Origin: an uncultured Actinomycetes bacterium
Lineage (GTDB): Bacteria > Actinomycetota > Actinomycetes > S36-B12
DNA length: 31,375 nucleotides
Reading direction: 5' to 3'
Assembly (NCBI GenBank): GCA_937902285.1
Contig: CALGTB010000041.1
Location: 1 to 31,375, forward strand
This document shows, one piece after another, positions 7,989-15,385 of the stretch; positions within the stretch are counted from its first letter, which is position 1, and each line of letters starts with the position of its first letter. The translations under genes were made by a program, and so were the position numbers. The notes below the pieces were generated by a model. It was given only the letters and a program-made list of their open reading frames with translations. It ran no database searches and was not told where the DNA came from.

Positions 7989-8021
7989 GTCCGTTTGTCC
8001 CGGAGAACGGGACAAACGGAC
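7989..8021. terminator. Perfect 14-bp hairpin downstream of the first glycan operon
   Basis: GTCCGTTTGTCCCG (7989-8002) is the exact reverse complement of CGGGACAAACGGAC (8008-8021), with loop GAGAA. It lies 79 nt after the GT4 stop codon. There is no U-tract, so it may be a U-less actinobacterial terminator, or part of a larger switch given the competing pairings described for this region. Confidence 0.6.
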
Positions 8022-8143
8022 GATGGAACCGGGCGAAACGGACAGAACTGTGCACCTGTCCCGGTCAACGGCGGCGCATCCGCCGGTTCTCTGGCGTCCT
8101 CGCGTGGCGGCGTGCCCGTCTACGGGTAATACACCTTTCGGGA

Positions 8144-8158
8144 AGCATCCGGGATGCT
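8144..8158. promoter_or_regulatory. 15-bp palindrome upstream of the kinase-fusion gene
   Basis: AGCATCC-G-GGATGCT is a perfect 7+1+7 palindrome, 42 nt before the ATG at 8201. It is short and symmetric, as expected for a dimeric regulator's operator near a promoter. No regulator is identified. Confidence 0.4.
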
Positions 8159-8187
8159 AACGAGAGGCCATCGCAAGGTTGGCCCTG

Positions 8188-8193
8188 CAGAGT
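8188..8193 (+). promoter_or_regulatory. Candidate leaderless -10 box CAGAGT
   Basis: CAGAGT lies 7 nt before the ATG at 8201, which would put transcription start on the start codon. It deviates from TANNNT at the first base, and no clear -35 element is seen. The matching spacing at other starts in this window is the main support. Confidence 0.35.
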
Positions 8194-8200
8194 CCTCAGC

Positions 8201-9676
8201 ATGACAACGTTCGCCGAGCCCCAGACCACCATCGCCCCCGAGGCGACCGTCCACCCGGCCCCGCGCGCTCCGCGCCGGATGCGCCCCGCGCGTCGCGACG
8301 TGTTCGCCCTGCTCTCCACGATGCTGGAGCGCTTCGCCATGTCGGGGACGCTGCACGCGGCCTGGCAGGGGCCCCTCGGCGCTGCCGAGCAGTGGCGCGT
8401 CTCCACCGGCCCGGCCGACGTCGACATCTGGTGTGACGACGCCGCCTACTCTCACCTCGACGCGCTCCTCACCGACCTCGGCGCCGCCCGCGTCCAGCAC
8501 GCCGACCGGGCCGGCCGCCTTCGCCACACGTCCTACGCCCTGGAGACCATCGACGGACTGGCCGTCATCGACCTCACGCGCGGCGACCTCGCCGTCGGCC
8601 CGGTGCAGATGGTCCCGGCCGATCTCGTCCGCACGACGATGAGCACCGGCACGTGGGCCGCCCCTCGCCTGGCCGGTGCGGCCGCTGCCGCCGACCTGTT
8701 CGTCCGCCCGCTCCTGCGCGGTCGGCTCATAGACGGCGACCGGCTCGCCCAGGCGCGCATGACCTGGGCCCAGTCGACCACCCACGAGCGCATCGCGCTC
8801 CTGGCGCGGCTCGAGCTCCAGTTGGGCAGATCGGTCTCCGACGGCATCGAGGACGCGCTCGACGGCGCCACCCCCGACCCCTCCCTGGTCCGCCGCGCCC
8901 GGCGGGCCATGGCCCGCGCGTCGCTGCGCCCGTCGAACCTCTCCTCGACCTGGAGCCAGCGCCACACGATCATTCCCGCGCGCGGCAAGGCCGGCGTCCT
9001 CGGCCTGAGCACGAAGGGAGCGCTCGTGGTGCTCGTCGGCACCGACGGCAGCGGCAAGTCCACCGTCGCCGCCGAGATCGACCGGCGCCTGCAGGCCTGC
9101 GGCGTGCGAACCACCAACGTCTACATGGGCATGGCCCGCGGCAACCTGCCCGGCGTCGCCCTGGCCCGCAAGGTCCTCGGTGTCGCGCCAGCGGGAGACT
9201 CCGCCCCTAGGGAGGCCACGACGCCCGCACCCACCGCATCCGGCGACCTCCAGCACGCGACGGTCCGTCGGCTCGCCTCGTGGTACTACGCCGTCGAGTA
9301 CGGCTACCGCTGGTGGCGCGATATCCGGCCGGGCATGAAGAACGGCGGGGTCGTCATCGCCGACCGCTACGTCTACGACCTGCGCGAGTCGCCGTGGCCG
9401 GGGTCGATGGCCTCGCGCGTCGCCGAGCGGCTCATGCCGACGCCGCAGGTCATCGTCCTGCCCGATGCGCCGGACGAGATCATCCATGCCCGCAAGCCTG
9501 AGCGCACGGCCGAGGAGCAGGCCGCACAGCAGGGCCGCTTCCGCACCCTGCTGGCGACAGCCGGCCCCGACGTGGCTGCACTGACCGTCGACACGTCCGG
9601 CCTGCCCGGAGCCGATCCGGATCCGGTCGCTCCCGTGGTGTCCGCCGTCGTCGCCTCGATCCACCGGCAGCACTGA
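8201..9676 (+). CDS. Nucleotidyltransferase-like / thymidylate kinase-like fusion protein
   Basis: 491 aa. The N-terminal part (~35-145) resembles a minimal nucleotidyltransferase fold: RVSTGPADVDIWCDD contains a D-x-D pair (D73, D75) after a small Ser/Thr-Gly turn, followed by a second acidic strand (AVIDLTRGDL). A middle helical region (~150-260) follows. The C-terminal part is a P-loop kinase of the thymidylate kinase type: Walker A GTDGSGKS (280-287), DRY (388-390) after VVIA, and a LID-like RKPERTAEEQ (431-440). At 491 aa it is more than twice the size of a housekeeping Tmk (~210 aa), so DNA precursor synthesis is unlikely. Proteins of this design occur in polysaccharide clusters; phosphorylation of a small molecule or glycan end is inference. 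A 31-bp gap leads to the next gene. Confidence 0.7.
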   Translation: MTTFAEPQTTIAPEATVHPAPRAPRRMRPARRDVFALLSTMLERFAMSGTLHAAWQGPLGAAEQWRVSTGPADVDIWCDDAAYSHLDALLTDLGAARVQHADRAGRLRHTSYALETIDGLAVIDLTRGDLAVGPVQMVPADLVRTTMSTGTWAAPRLAGAAAAADLFVRPLLRGRLIDGDRLAQARMTWAQSTTHERIALLARLELQLGRSVSDGIEDALDGATPDPSLVRRARRAMARASLRPSNLSSTWSQRHTIIPARGKAGVLGLSTKGALVVLVGTDGSGKSTVAAEIDRRLQACGVRTTNVYMGMARGNLPGVALARKVLGVAPAGDSAPREATTPAPTASGDLQHATVRRLASWYYAVEYGYRWWRDIRPGMKNGGVVIADRYVYDLRESPWPGSMASRVAERLMPTPQVIVLPDAPDEIIHARKPERTAEEQAAQQGRFRTLLATAGPDVAALTVDTSGLPGADPDPVAPVVSAVVASIHRQH

Positions 9677-9687
9677 CCGACCCCTTG

Positions 9688-9709
9688 GCTCGCTCCCGGC
9701 GAGCACAAT
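9688..9709 (+). promoter_or_regulatory. Short hairpin and candidate -10 box (CACAAT)
   Basis: GCTCGC (9688-9693) pairs with GCGAGC (9699-9704) around a 5-nt loop. CACAAT at 9704-9709 lies 7 nt before a GTG at 9717, which matches the leaderless spacing seen elsewhere. That would make GTG 9717, not ATG 9708, the start of the next gene. The evidence is weak because no -35 element is evident. Confidence 0.3.
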
Positions 9710-11633
9710 GACGACTGTGACGACGCCCCGGATGACCCGCCACCGGCGGATCATCCTCGAGTCCGGGCTCATCGGCCTGGTCGTCGGCGCCCTCGTCGTG
9801 GCCCCGTGGGTCAGCGGCGGCTACCTGCTCCTGCTCGACTGGGTCAGCGGCCCGAGCTCGACGGTGAGCCCGGGGCTGTACGGGCTGAGCGACAACGCGC
9901 TCGACGCGATGCCGTGGCGGCTGGGCATCGAGGCGCTGCGCCAGCTGCTCGGCCCCGTGGCGGCAGCCTGGGTGATCGTGCTCATCCCGTTCCCGATCGC
10001 CGCCGCCGGCGCCGCCCACCTCGTGCGGATGGGACGCGTCCCGTCCTACGCCGCCGCCCTCGCCGCGGTGTGCACCCCCCTCATCGTCGACCGCGTCATG
10101 GCCGGCCACGTCGCCTACCTCCTGGGGCTGTCGCTTCTTCCTTGGCTCATGTCATCCGCGCTCAACGCCCGGTCGCAGAACCGGTGGTTCTCCGCCCGCA
10201 CGGCCGGGTGGTACGCGCTGGCGATCGCCGTCAGCCCGCATCAGGCGTGGCTGGGCGGCATGATCCTGCTGCTCGTCGCCGTCCTGCCCCGACCCGGCCT
10301 GCGCGATCTCGTTCGACTGCTCCTCACCGGCCTCGCTGCAGCCGGGACGTACGCGTACGCGGCGGTCGTCGTGCTGTCCGGGGTGCCCACCCTGCAGATC
10401 GGCGAGGCCGATCTCACGGCGTTCGCGACCCGGCCGGGGCCGGGTGGCCTTCTGCCCACCATCCTGACCCTGCACGGCTACTGGCGCGGCTGGGAGGGCC
10501 AGGTCCGCAACGTGCTCGGCTACAGCGCGCTGCTCCTCGCCGTCGCCGTGGCCGCCGTCATCGTCATCGGCCTCGTGGCCCTCGTGCGACGGGGCAACCG
10601 GCGCGGGCCGCTGGCCCTGGCCTTCATCGTGATCGGCGCGCTTCTGGCGGCCGGCGCCCAGGGGCCGACGGGGTCGCTGTACGACTGGGCATTTCACAAC
10701 GTGCCGCTCTTCACGACGATGCGTGAGCCGGCCAAGTGGCTCGGACTCATCCAGCTCGGCTACGTCATCGCGATCGCCGGCGGGGTGCAGGCGATCCAGC
10801 AGTGGAGCAGGGCTCCCGAGCGGCCCCGCATGGTGCTGGCCGTCGCCGCAGGATGCCTGCCGCTCGCCGTCCTGCCGGCTCTCGCCTGGGGACTCGGCGG
10901 CAGGGTCTCGACATCCGACTACCCCGACTCCTGGTACGCGGCTGCCGCCAGCCAGCCGTCAGCGCCGGCCCGCATGCTGTTCCTCCCGTGGCACGGCTAC
11001 CAGCCGTTCTCCTTCACCGACGACCGCACGGTCGCGACCCCGGCCAGTGCCTTCTTCCCCGCACCCGTCCTGTCGAGCAGCGCCATCGAGCTCGGTCCCC
11101 TGCGTACGGACTCCGCCTCACGCCAGCAGGCCGCCATGGACGAGCTCGTCGCCTCGGGCGGAGGCAGCGACTTCGCCGCGTCGCTGTCCCGCCTCGGCGT
11201 CACGACGGTGGCGCTGTCGCGCGGCCCTGAGGACGACCGCTACGCATGGCTGGCCGACCAGCCCGGGCTGACCCTGCTGGCCGACACCGGTGACCTCACC
11301 ACCTACGCCGTTGACGTGCCGGTGCCCGGCCTCGAGCGGCTGTCGGCGGCCGGACCGGCGCAGTACACGGTCGCGGCCGGACGGCCCGGGACCGTCATCC
11401 TCCCGGTCGAGTACTCGTCGGGGTGGCAGATCGACGGCCAGCCCGGACGCCCGACTGCCGAGGGCACGATCGCCTTCGAGGTCGGACCGGAACGCCAGCA
11501 GATCGTCTACACGCCGTGGTCGCGAATCAAGGTGGGAATCATCGTGAGCCTGCTCGCACTGCTCGCCATCCTCGTGGCAGGGCTGGTCGAGCACCGTCAG
11601 GACCTGCGCCGGCTTCGCGGAGCGTCGGCATGA
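9708..11633 (+). CDS. Large multi-spanning membrane protein, YfhO/GT-C-like
   Basis: 641 aa (ATG at 9708; a GTG at 9717 is an alternative). About ten membrane helices occupy residues ~18-395. The loop MREPAK (338-343), just before a helix, matches a feature of YfhO-like GT-C-fold proteins and recurs in the next protein. Residues ~398-610 are polar, predicted outside the membrane, and end in a small beta-domain (EYSSGWQIDG...). A last helix (VGIIVSLLALLAILVAGLV, ~613-631) and basic tail follow. GT-C proteins transfer sugars from polyprenyl-phosphate donors on the outer face, which would fit the polyprenyl-phosphate sugar synthase-like gene upstream. Transferase activity is inferred. The stop overlaps the next ATG (11630-11633). 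Confidence 0.7.
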   Translation: MTTVTTPRMTRHRRIILESGLIGLVVGALVVAPWVSGGYLLLLDWVSGPSSTVSPGLYGLSDNALDAMPWRLGIEALRQLLGPVAAAWVIVLIPFPIAAAGAAHLVRMGRVPSYAAALAAVCTPLIVDRVMAGHVAYLLGLSLLPWLMSSALNARSQNRWFSARTAGWYALAIAVSPHQAWLGGMILLLVAVLPRPGLRDLVRLLLTGLAAAGTYAYAAVVVLSGVPTLQIGEADLTAFATRPGPGGLLPTILTLHGYWRGWEGQVRNVLGYSALLLAVAVAAVIVIGLVALVRRGNRRGPLALAFIVIGALLAAGAQGPTGSLYDWAFHNVPLFTTMREPAKWLGLIQLGYVIAIAGGVQAIQQWSRAPERPRMVLAVAAGCLPLAVLPALAWGLGGRVSTSDYPDSWYAAAASQPSAPARMLFLPWHGYQPFSFTDDRTVATPASAFFPAPVLSSSAIELGPLRTDSASRQQAAMDELVASGGGSDFAASLSRLGVTTVALSRGPEDDRYAWLADQPGLTLLADTGDLTTYAVDVPVPGLERLSAAGPAQYTVAAGRPGTVILPVEYSSGWQIDGQPGRPTAEGTIAFEVGPERQQIVYTPWSRIKVGIIVSLLALLAILVAGLVEHRQDLRRLRGASA

Positions 11634-14600
11634 TCGACCGCGCCCGCCTTCTCGAGTTGACGAAGGACCGCCTCATCGCAGGACGGCCCTACTTCGCCAC
11701 GTTCCTCATCAGCAGCCTCGTCGTGAGCCGGTGGTTCGTCCCCGGGACGTTCATCTCGACGGGCGACATGGGCCCATGGATCCGCCAGGGATGGCTGCCC
11801 GAGGCCGCGTCGTCGTGGAACCACACCGTGAGCGGTGCGGGCAGCGCTGCGTTCACCGTGGCCCGGAGCTTCGAGTTCTACGTGCTCAAGTTCGTCGGGA
11901 TGTTCGGCGGCGACGAGTACGTGGGGCAGTGGCTCTTCTACACCCTCATCTACGGGCTCGTCGCCGTCGGCACCGCCTATGCCGCGCGGGCGATCGTCCG
12001 AAGCGAGCCCGCAGCCGTGGCCGCCGGCACCTTCGCCATCCTCAACGGCTTCTTCCTCACCCGCCTGCCCAACCCCCTGAACATCATCAGCGTCGGCTCG
12101 ATCGCCCTGCTCACCGGACTCGCCCTGCGGGTGGCCCGTGGCCGGTCGATCGGAGCGCCCTGGGCCGGCATCGCCCTCCTGCCCACGTCCTTCCTCGCCT
12201 TCAACCCGCCGATGATCGTCGTGGCCTATGCGTGGACGCTCCTCGGCCTGCCCATCCTCATCCTCCTCATGCTCGGGTGGAACGCGCTCGGACGTCTGCT
12301 CCGGTGGATGCTTGCGGCGGCGCCCTGGGCACTGCTGCTGAACATCTGGTGGCTGGTGCCGTTCGCCTTCAGCTACCTGGGCGGAGGCGGCGCGGTCGCG
12401 AACGCCGACTTCACCGACCCCACGGCATGGTCCTGGTCGCAGGCGCAGAACAAGATCCCCAACATCCTCACGCTCGTCGCCAACTGGGCCTGGGTGAAGC
12501 CGCAGTACCTGCCGTTCGCCCAGGACCTCGACGCCTCCTGGATCGTGTGGATGCGCTACCTCATCCCGGTCCTCGTGCTGCTCGCACCCGTGCTGGCGAT
12601 CCGCAAGCTGCGCCGGTCGGCACTGGTCCTCGTCGGGATGTCGCTGGTCTTCCTGCTGCTGGCCAAGGGCCTGCAGCCCCCGTTCAAGCAGTTCAACCTC
12701 TTCCTGTACGACCACGTGCCCGGGTTCTGGCTCTTCCGCGAGCCGATGAGCAAGCTCGGCCAGCTGCTCGTGATCTTCTTCGCGCTGCTCATCGCCATCC
12801 TGCTCGACAGCGTCTGGGAGCGATGGCGCGAGCGGCCCACGACGCGTAATCGCGTCATCCACGTCGCCTCGTGGGGAGCATTCGTCATCGTCGTCCTGCA
12901 GGTGTACCCGCTCTGGACCGGCGGGGTGATCCCCGACGTGCGGCCGAACCAGCCGAGCGCCCACGTGCGCGTGCCCGAGTTCTGGCGCGACCTCGCCGCG
13001 ACGATCAACGCCGACGAGCGTCCCGGCAAGGTGCTGATCATGCCCCTCGACGACTACTACCAGATGCCGACGACGTGGGGCTTCGCCGGCGTCGACAGCA
13101 TCGCCAACCTCCTCATCACGCAGCCGGTCGTCCAGCCCAAGCCGGACGGCTACTTCGGCGACGTCGCGGGGTTCGCGGCCATCACCCGCGGCATCGAGAC
13201 AGCGCTGCTCTCAGGCGACCTGACGGCCGTGCCGCGACTCATGGAGGCGAGCGGCATCTCCCGCATCGTCGTGCGGCACGACCTCGTGCGCGGGATGCCC
13301 GGCCGCACCTTCGCCGACGACCGCATCCTCGACGCGGCTCTGGCGCAGACCCCGGGGATGACGAAGGTGGTCGAGGGGGAGCTCGACCTGTGGCACCTGG
13401 GCGACGGCAGCCTGCCGACGCTGCACTCGTACGGTGCCGTGATCGACTCCCCGGCGCGGCCGACCGCCGGCTCAGGCGCCATCGCCTCCATGCCGTCCGA
13501 CGTGGCCATCATCGCCCGCAAGGAGGATCCGGGGGTCACCAAGGCCACGCCGGACTCCGGTGGCCCCGTCTGGACCGACGACATGGTGAGCTGGCCGGTG
13601 CCCGCGGTGGACACCGGCCCCGCGGAGACGACCGTGCCGCTCACGGGCGGCACGTACACGCTCGCGCAGCGTGCCCGCGCCGCCGCGGTCCTGGTGCCGT
13701 CGGTCGTCACGTCCGGTGCCACGTCGAGCCTGCTCCTCAGCGATCCCACGTCGGTCCTCGTCGACGGTGCGGTGGTGTCGCAACGACCCGATCTCGTGGT
13801 GCCGGTGCCGAGGGCCGACGTCGTCGCCGTCACCGCGGGCACGCGCACCGTGTCGCTGGACGGCTGGCAGCGTGACACCCTGCCGGGCGCGTCCCCCGGC
13901 AGCCCGCGACCGCCCTACCTGCCGATCGGCTCGGCCACCCCGCTCACCGCGTGGGCCCCGAGCACCTCGCCAGCCGAGCCGCTCGCCCCCAGCGACGTCT
14001 ATGACTGCAACAACTACGAGCCTCGCCCCGCGCGCGAGCTCGGCCTCCGACTCGATCGCGAGGCGACCGTCGATGGCGGCGTCCTGAGGCTGTCGGCGGA
14101 CGACCACGCCGCCTGCACGCAGATCACGGTGACGGACGCGGCCCCCGGCCGCACCTACCGGGTGCGGATGGAGATGCGCACCGTGGAGGGCAAGCGGCCC
14201 GAGGTGTGCCTCTACCAGATCGGCACCGCGGGCTGCGACCTCGTGCCGCGCGCTCCCATCGACAACGAGTGGATCCCGTTCGACGAGTTCGTCACCATGG
14301 ACGAGGTCGCGACCGGGCTGCAGGTCGTGCTCTATGCCAACGTCGGCGTCCGGCATGAGCTGCGCACCGTGACCGAGTATCGCAACGTGACCATCGAGGC
14401 GCTCGACCCGGTGATGACCACGACGGTGTTCCCGCCGGAGGTGCCCGAGGTGACCGTCTCGCTCGACGCCGGCGACCACCTGCTCAGCGTGGCGGGAGGA
14501 CAGTCGGGCACCGTCCTGAAGGACTTCGGGCCCCTCGAGAACTGCTACAACACGCGCCAGATGACCAACGAGGAGGCGGGCCTGTCGAAGACGCCGCTCC

Positions 14601-15385
14601 CGGACGAGCCGCAGCCCGCCTTCCGGCTGACGGCCCAGTACGACCGCGCCTGCATCGCCGCACCCGTCCCGGACATGGGCGCCTCGTCGCTCTACGAGCT
14701 GTCCTTCGAGGGTCGGTCGGTCACGCTGCGCAATCCGACCATCTGCCTGTACCAGCGCGGCCCCGACCGGTGCACGAAGACGCCGGCCGGCGGACCCTGG
14801 AAGCAGTGGGCGCCCTACCGCACGTTCGTCGGCCCGGACCCGAAGGCGGTCGAGACCCGGCTCTACCTGTTCGGGCCGCGCGATCTCGATGGCAAGAAGC
14901 AGGCGGTCGTCGAGTACCGCGACGTCGCCCTCCGACCCGTGGCCTCGCCGGTCGACATCGTCCTGGTCCGCCAGGTCGAGGCGGCACCGGCCGCGATCGT
15001 CACGAGTGACCGGGTGAGCCCGGCGCGCTTCGCGATCACGACCTCGGGCGCGACTCCCGTCGACGGCGAGGGCGTCGGCACGTACGTCGCCATGAACGAG
15101 GCGTACGCGCCCGGCTGGGCGGCCCAGTCGGCCACGGGCATCGACGGCTCCACCCACCTGCAGCTGCAGGGGTGGATGAACGGCTGGCCGGCGACAGCGC
15201 CCGAGGGTGCTGCCTCGCTCGTGTACGGCCCCGACCGCTACGCCCAGCTCGCCCTGAAGCTCTTCCCCATCACCCTGGCCGCCGCCCTCGCCTGGATCGT
15301 CGTGCGCCGACCCGTGCGCGGGTGGATCGGACGACGCTGGTCGCGCTGGCGCCGGCGGCACGACACGCACGAGGAGACCGCATGA
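11630..15385 (+). CDS. Giant YfhO/AftD-like membrane protein with duplicated cysteine-rich extracytoplasmic module
   Basis: 1251 aa. The start is the ATG at 11630 in a 4-bp ATGA overlap; the frame is open further upstream inside the previous gene. Residues ~20-430 carry about ten membrane helices, an early acidic outer loop (STGDMGPWIRQGW) and the REPMSK loop (370-375) shared with the preceding protein. Residues ~430-1210 are extracytoplasmic. They include two related modules at about 789-925 and 968-1104, each with a DC/NC start, a mid AC, CLYQ-x-G-x3-C and a closing EYR(N/D)V. A terminal beta-domain (NEAYAPGW) precedes a last helix and basic tail. The layout recalls mycobacterial AftD (GT-C core plus carbohydrate-binding domains), but homology is not proven. 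It overlaps the metallophosphoesterase gene by 4 bp. Confidence 0.72.
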   Translation: MIDRARLLELTKDRLIAGRPYFATFLISSLVVSRWFVPGTFISTGDMGPWIRQGWLPEAASSWNHTVSGAGSAAFTVARSFEFYVLKFVGMFGGDEYVGQWLFYTLIYGLVAVGTAYAARAIVRSEPAAVAAGTFAILNGFFLTRLPNPLNIISVGSIALLTGLALRVARGRSIGAPWAGIALLPTSFLAFNPPMIVVAYAWTLLGLPILILLMLGWNALGRLLRWMLAAAPWALLLNIWWLVPFAFSYLGGGGAVANADFTDPTAWSWSQAQNKIPNILTLVANWAWVKPQYLPFAQDLDASWIVWMRYLIPVLVLLAPVLAIRKLRRSALVLVGMSLVFLLLAKGLQPPFKQFNLFLYDHVPGFWLFREPMSKLGQLLVIFFALLIAILLDSVWERWRERPTTRNRVIHVASWGAFVIVVLQVYPLWTGGVIPDVRPNQPSAHVRVPEFWRDLAATINADERPGKVLIMPLDDYYQMPTTWGFAGVDSIANLLITQPVVQPKPDGYFGDVAGFAAITRGIETALLSGDLTAVPRLMEASGISRIVVRHDLVRGMPGRTFADDRILDAALAQTPGMTKVVEGELDLWHLGDGSLPTLHSYGAVIDSPARPTAGSGAIASMPSDVAIIARKEDPGVTKATPDSGGPVWTDDMVSWPVPAVDTGPAETTVPLTGGTYTLAQRARAAAVLVPSVVTSGATSSLLLSDPTSVLVDGAVVSQRPDLVVPVPRADVVAVTAGTRTVSLDGWQRDTLPGASPGSPRPPYLPIGSATPLTAWAPSTSPAEPLAPSDVYDCNNYEPRPARELGLRLDREATVDGGVLRLSADDHAACTQITVTDAAPGRTYRVRMEMRTVEGKRPEVCLYQIGTAGCDLVPRAPIDNEWIPFDEFVTMDEVATGLQVVLYANVGVRHELRTVTEYRNVTIEALDPVMTTTVFPPEVPEVTVSLDAGDHLLSVAGGQSGTVLKDFGPLENCYNTRQMTNEEAGLSKTPLPDEPQPAFRLTAQYDRACIAAPVPDMGASSLYELSFEGRSVTLRNPTICLYQRGPDRCTKTPAGGPWKQWAPYRTFVGPDPKAVETRLYLFGPRDLDGKKQAVVEYRDVALRPVASPVDIVLVRQVEAAPAAIVTSDRVSPARFAITTSGATPVDGEGVGTYVAMNEAYAPGWAAQSATGIDGSTHLQLQGWMNGWPATAPEGAASLVYGPDRYAQLALKLFPITLAAALAWIVVRRPVRGWIGRRWSRWRRRHDTHEETA
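13994..14942 (+). repeat. Diverged internal duplication inside the giant membrane protein gene
   Basis: Two ~410-nt segments (about 13994-14404 and 14531-14942) encode recognisably related domains. Shared positions are the first cysteine (C793 and C972) followed by an Asn/Tyr-rich stretch, a second Cys in AACTQI/RACIAA, CLYQIGTAGC/CLYQRGPDRC, and TEYRNV/VEYRDV at the end. Similarity is visible in protein but not DNA, so the duplication is old. Four cysteines per module suggest two disulfides outside the cell. Confidence 0.75.

Larger units (their letters stand above)
7911..8200. other. 290-bp structured intergenic region
   Basis: No coding sequence is apparent. GGGAGAACGGTTCAC occurs twice in tandem (7926-7940 and 7949-7963). 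A perfect 14-bp hairpin follows at 7989-8021 whose loop side again contains GGAGAACGG. TTTCGCCC (7964-7971) can pair with GGGCGAAA (8031-8038) outside that hairpin, and CTGTCCGTTT (7987-7996) can pair alternatively with AAACGGACAG (8036-8045). A 15-bp palindrome AGCATCCGGGATGCT lies at 8144-8158, and a possible leaderless -10 box at 8188-8193. The region separates the two halves of the glycan cluster and likely combines a terminator with a new promoter. Confidence 0.6.

Noticed and set aside
8201..9676. Housekeeping thymidylate kinase (tmk)
   Set aside because: The protein is about 490 residues with an extra N-terminal domain and lies in a glycan cluster, unlike the ~210-residue housekeeping enzyme.
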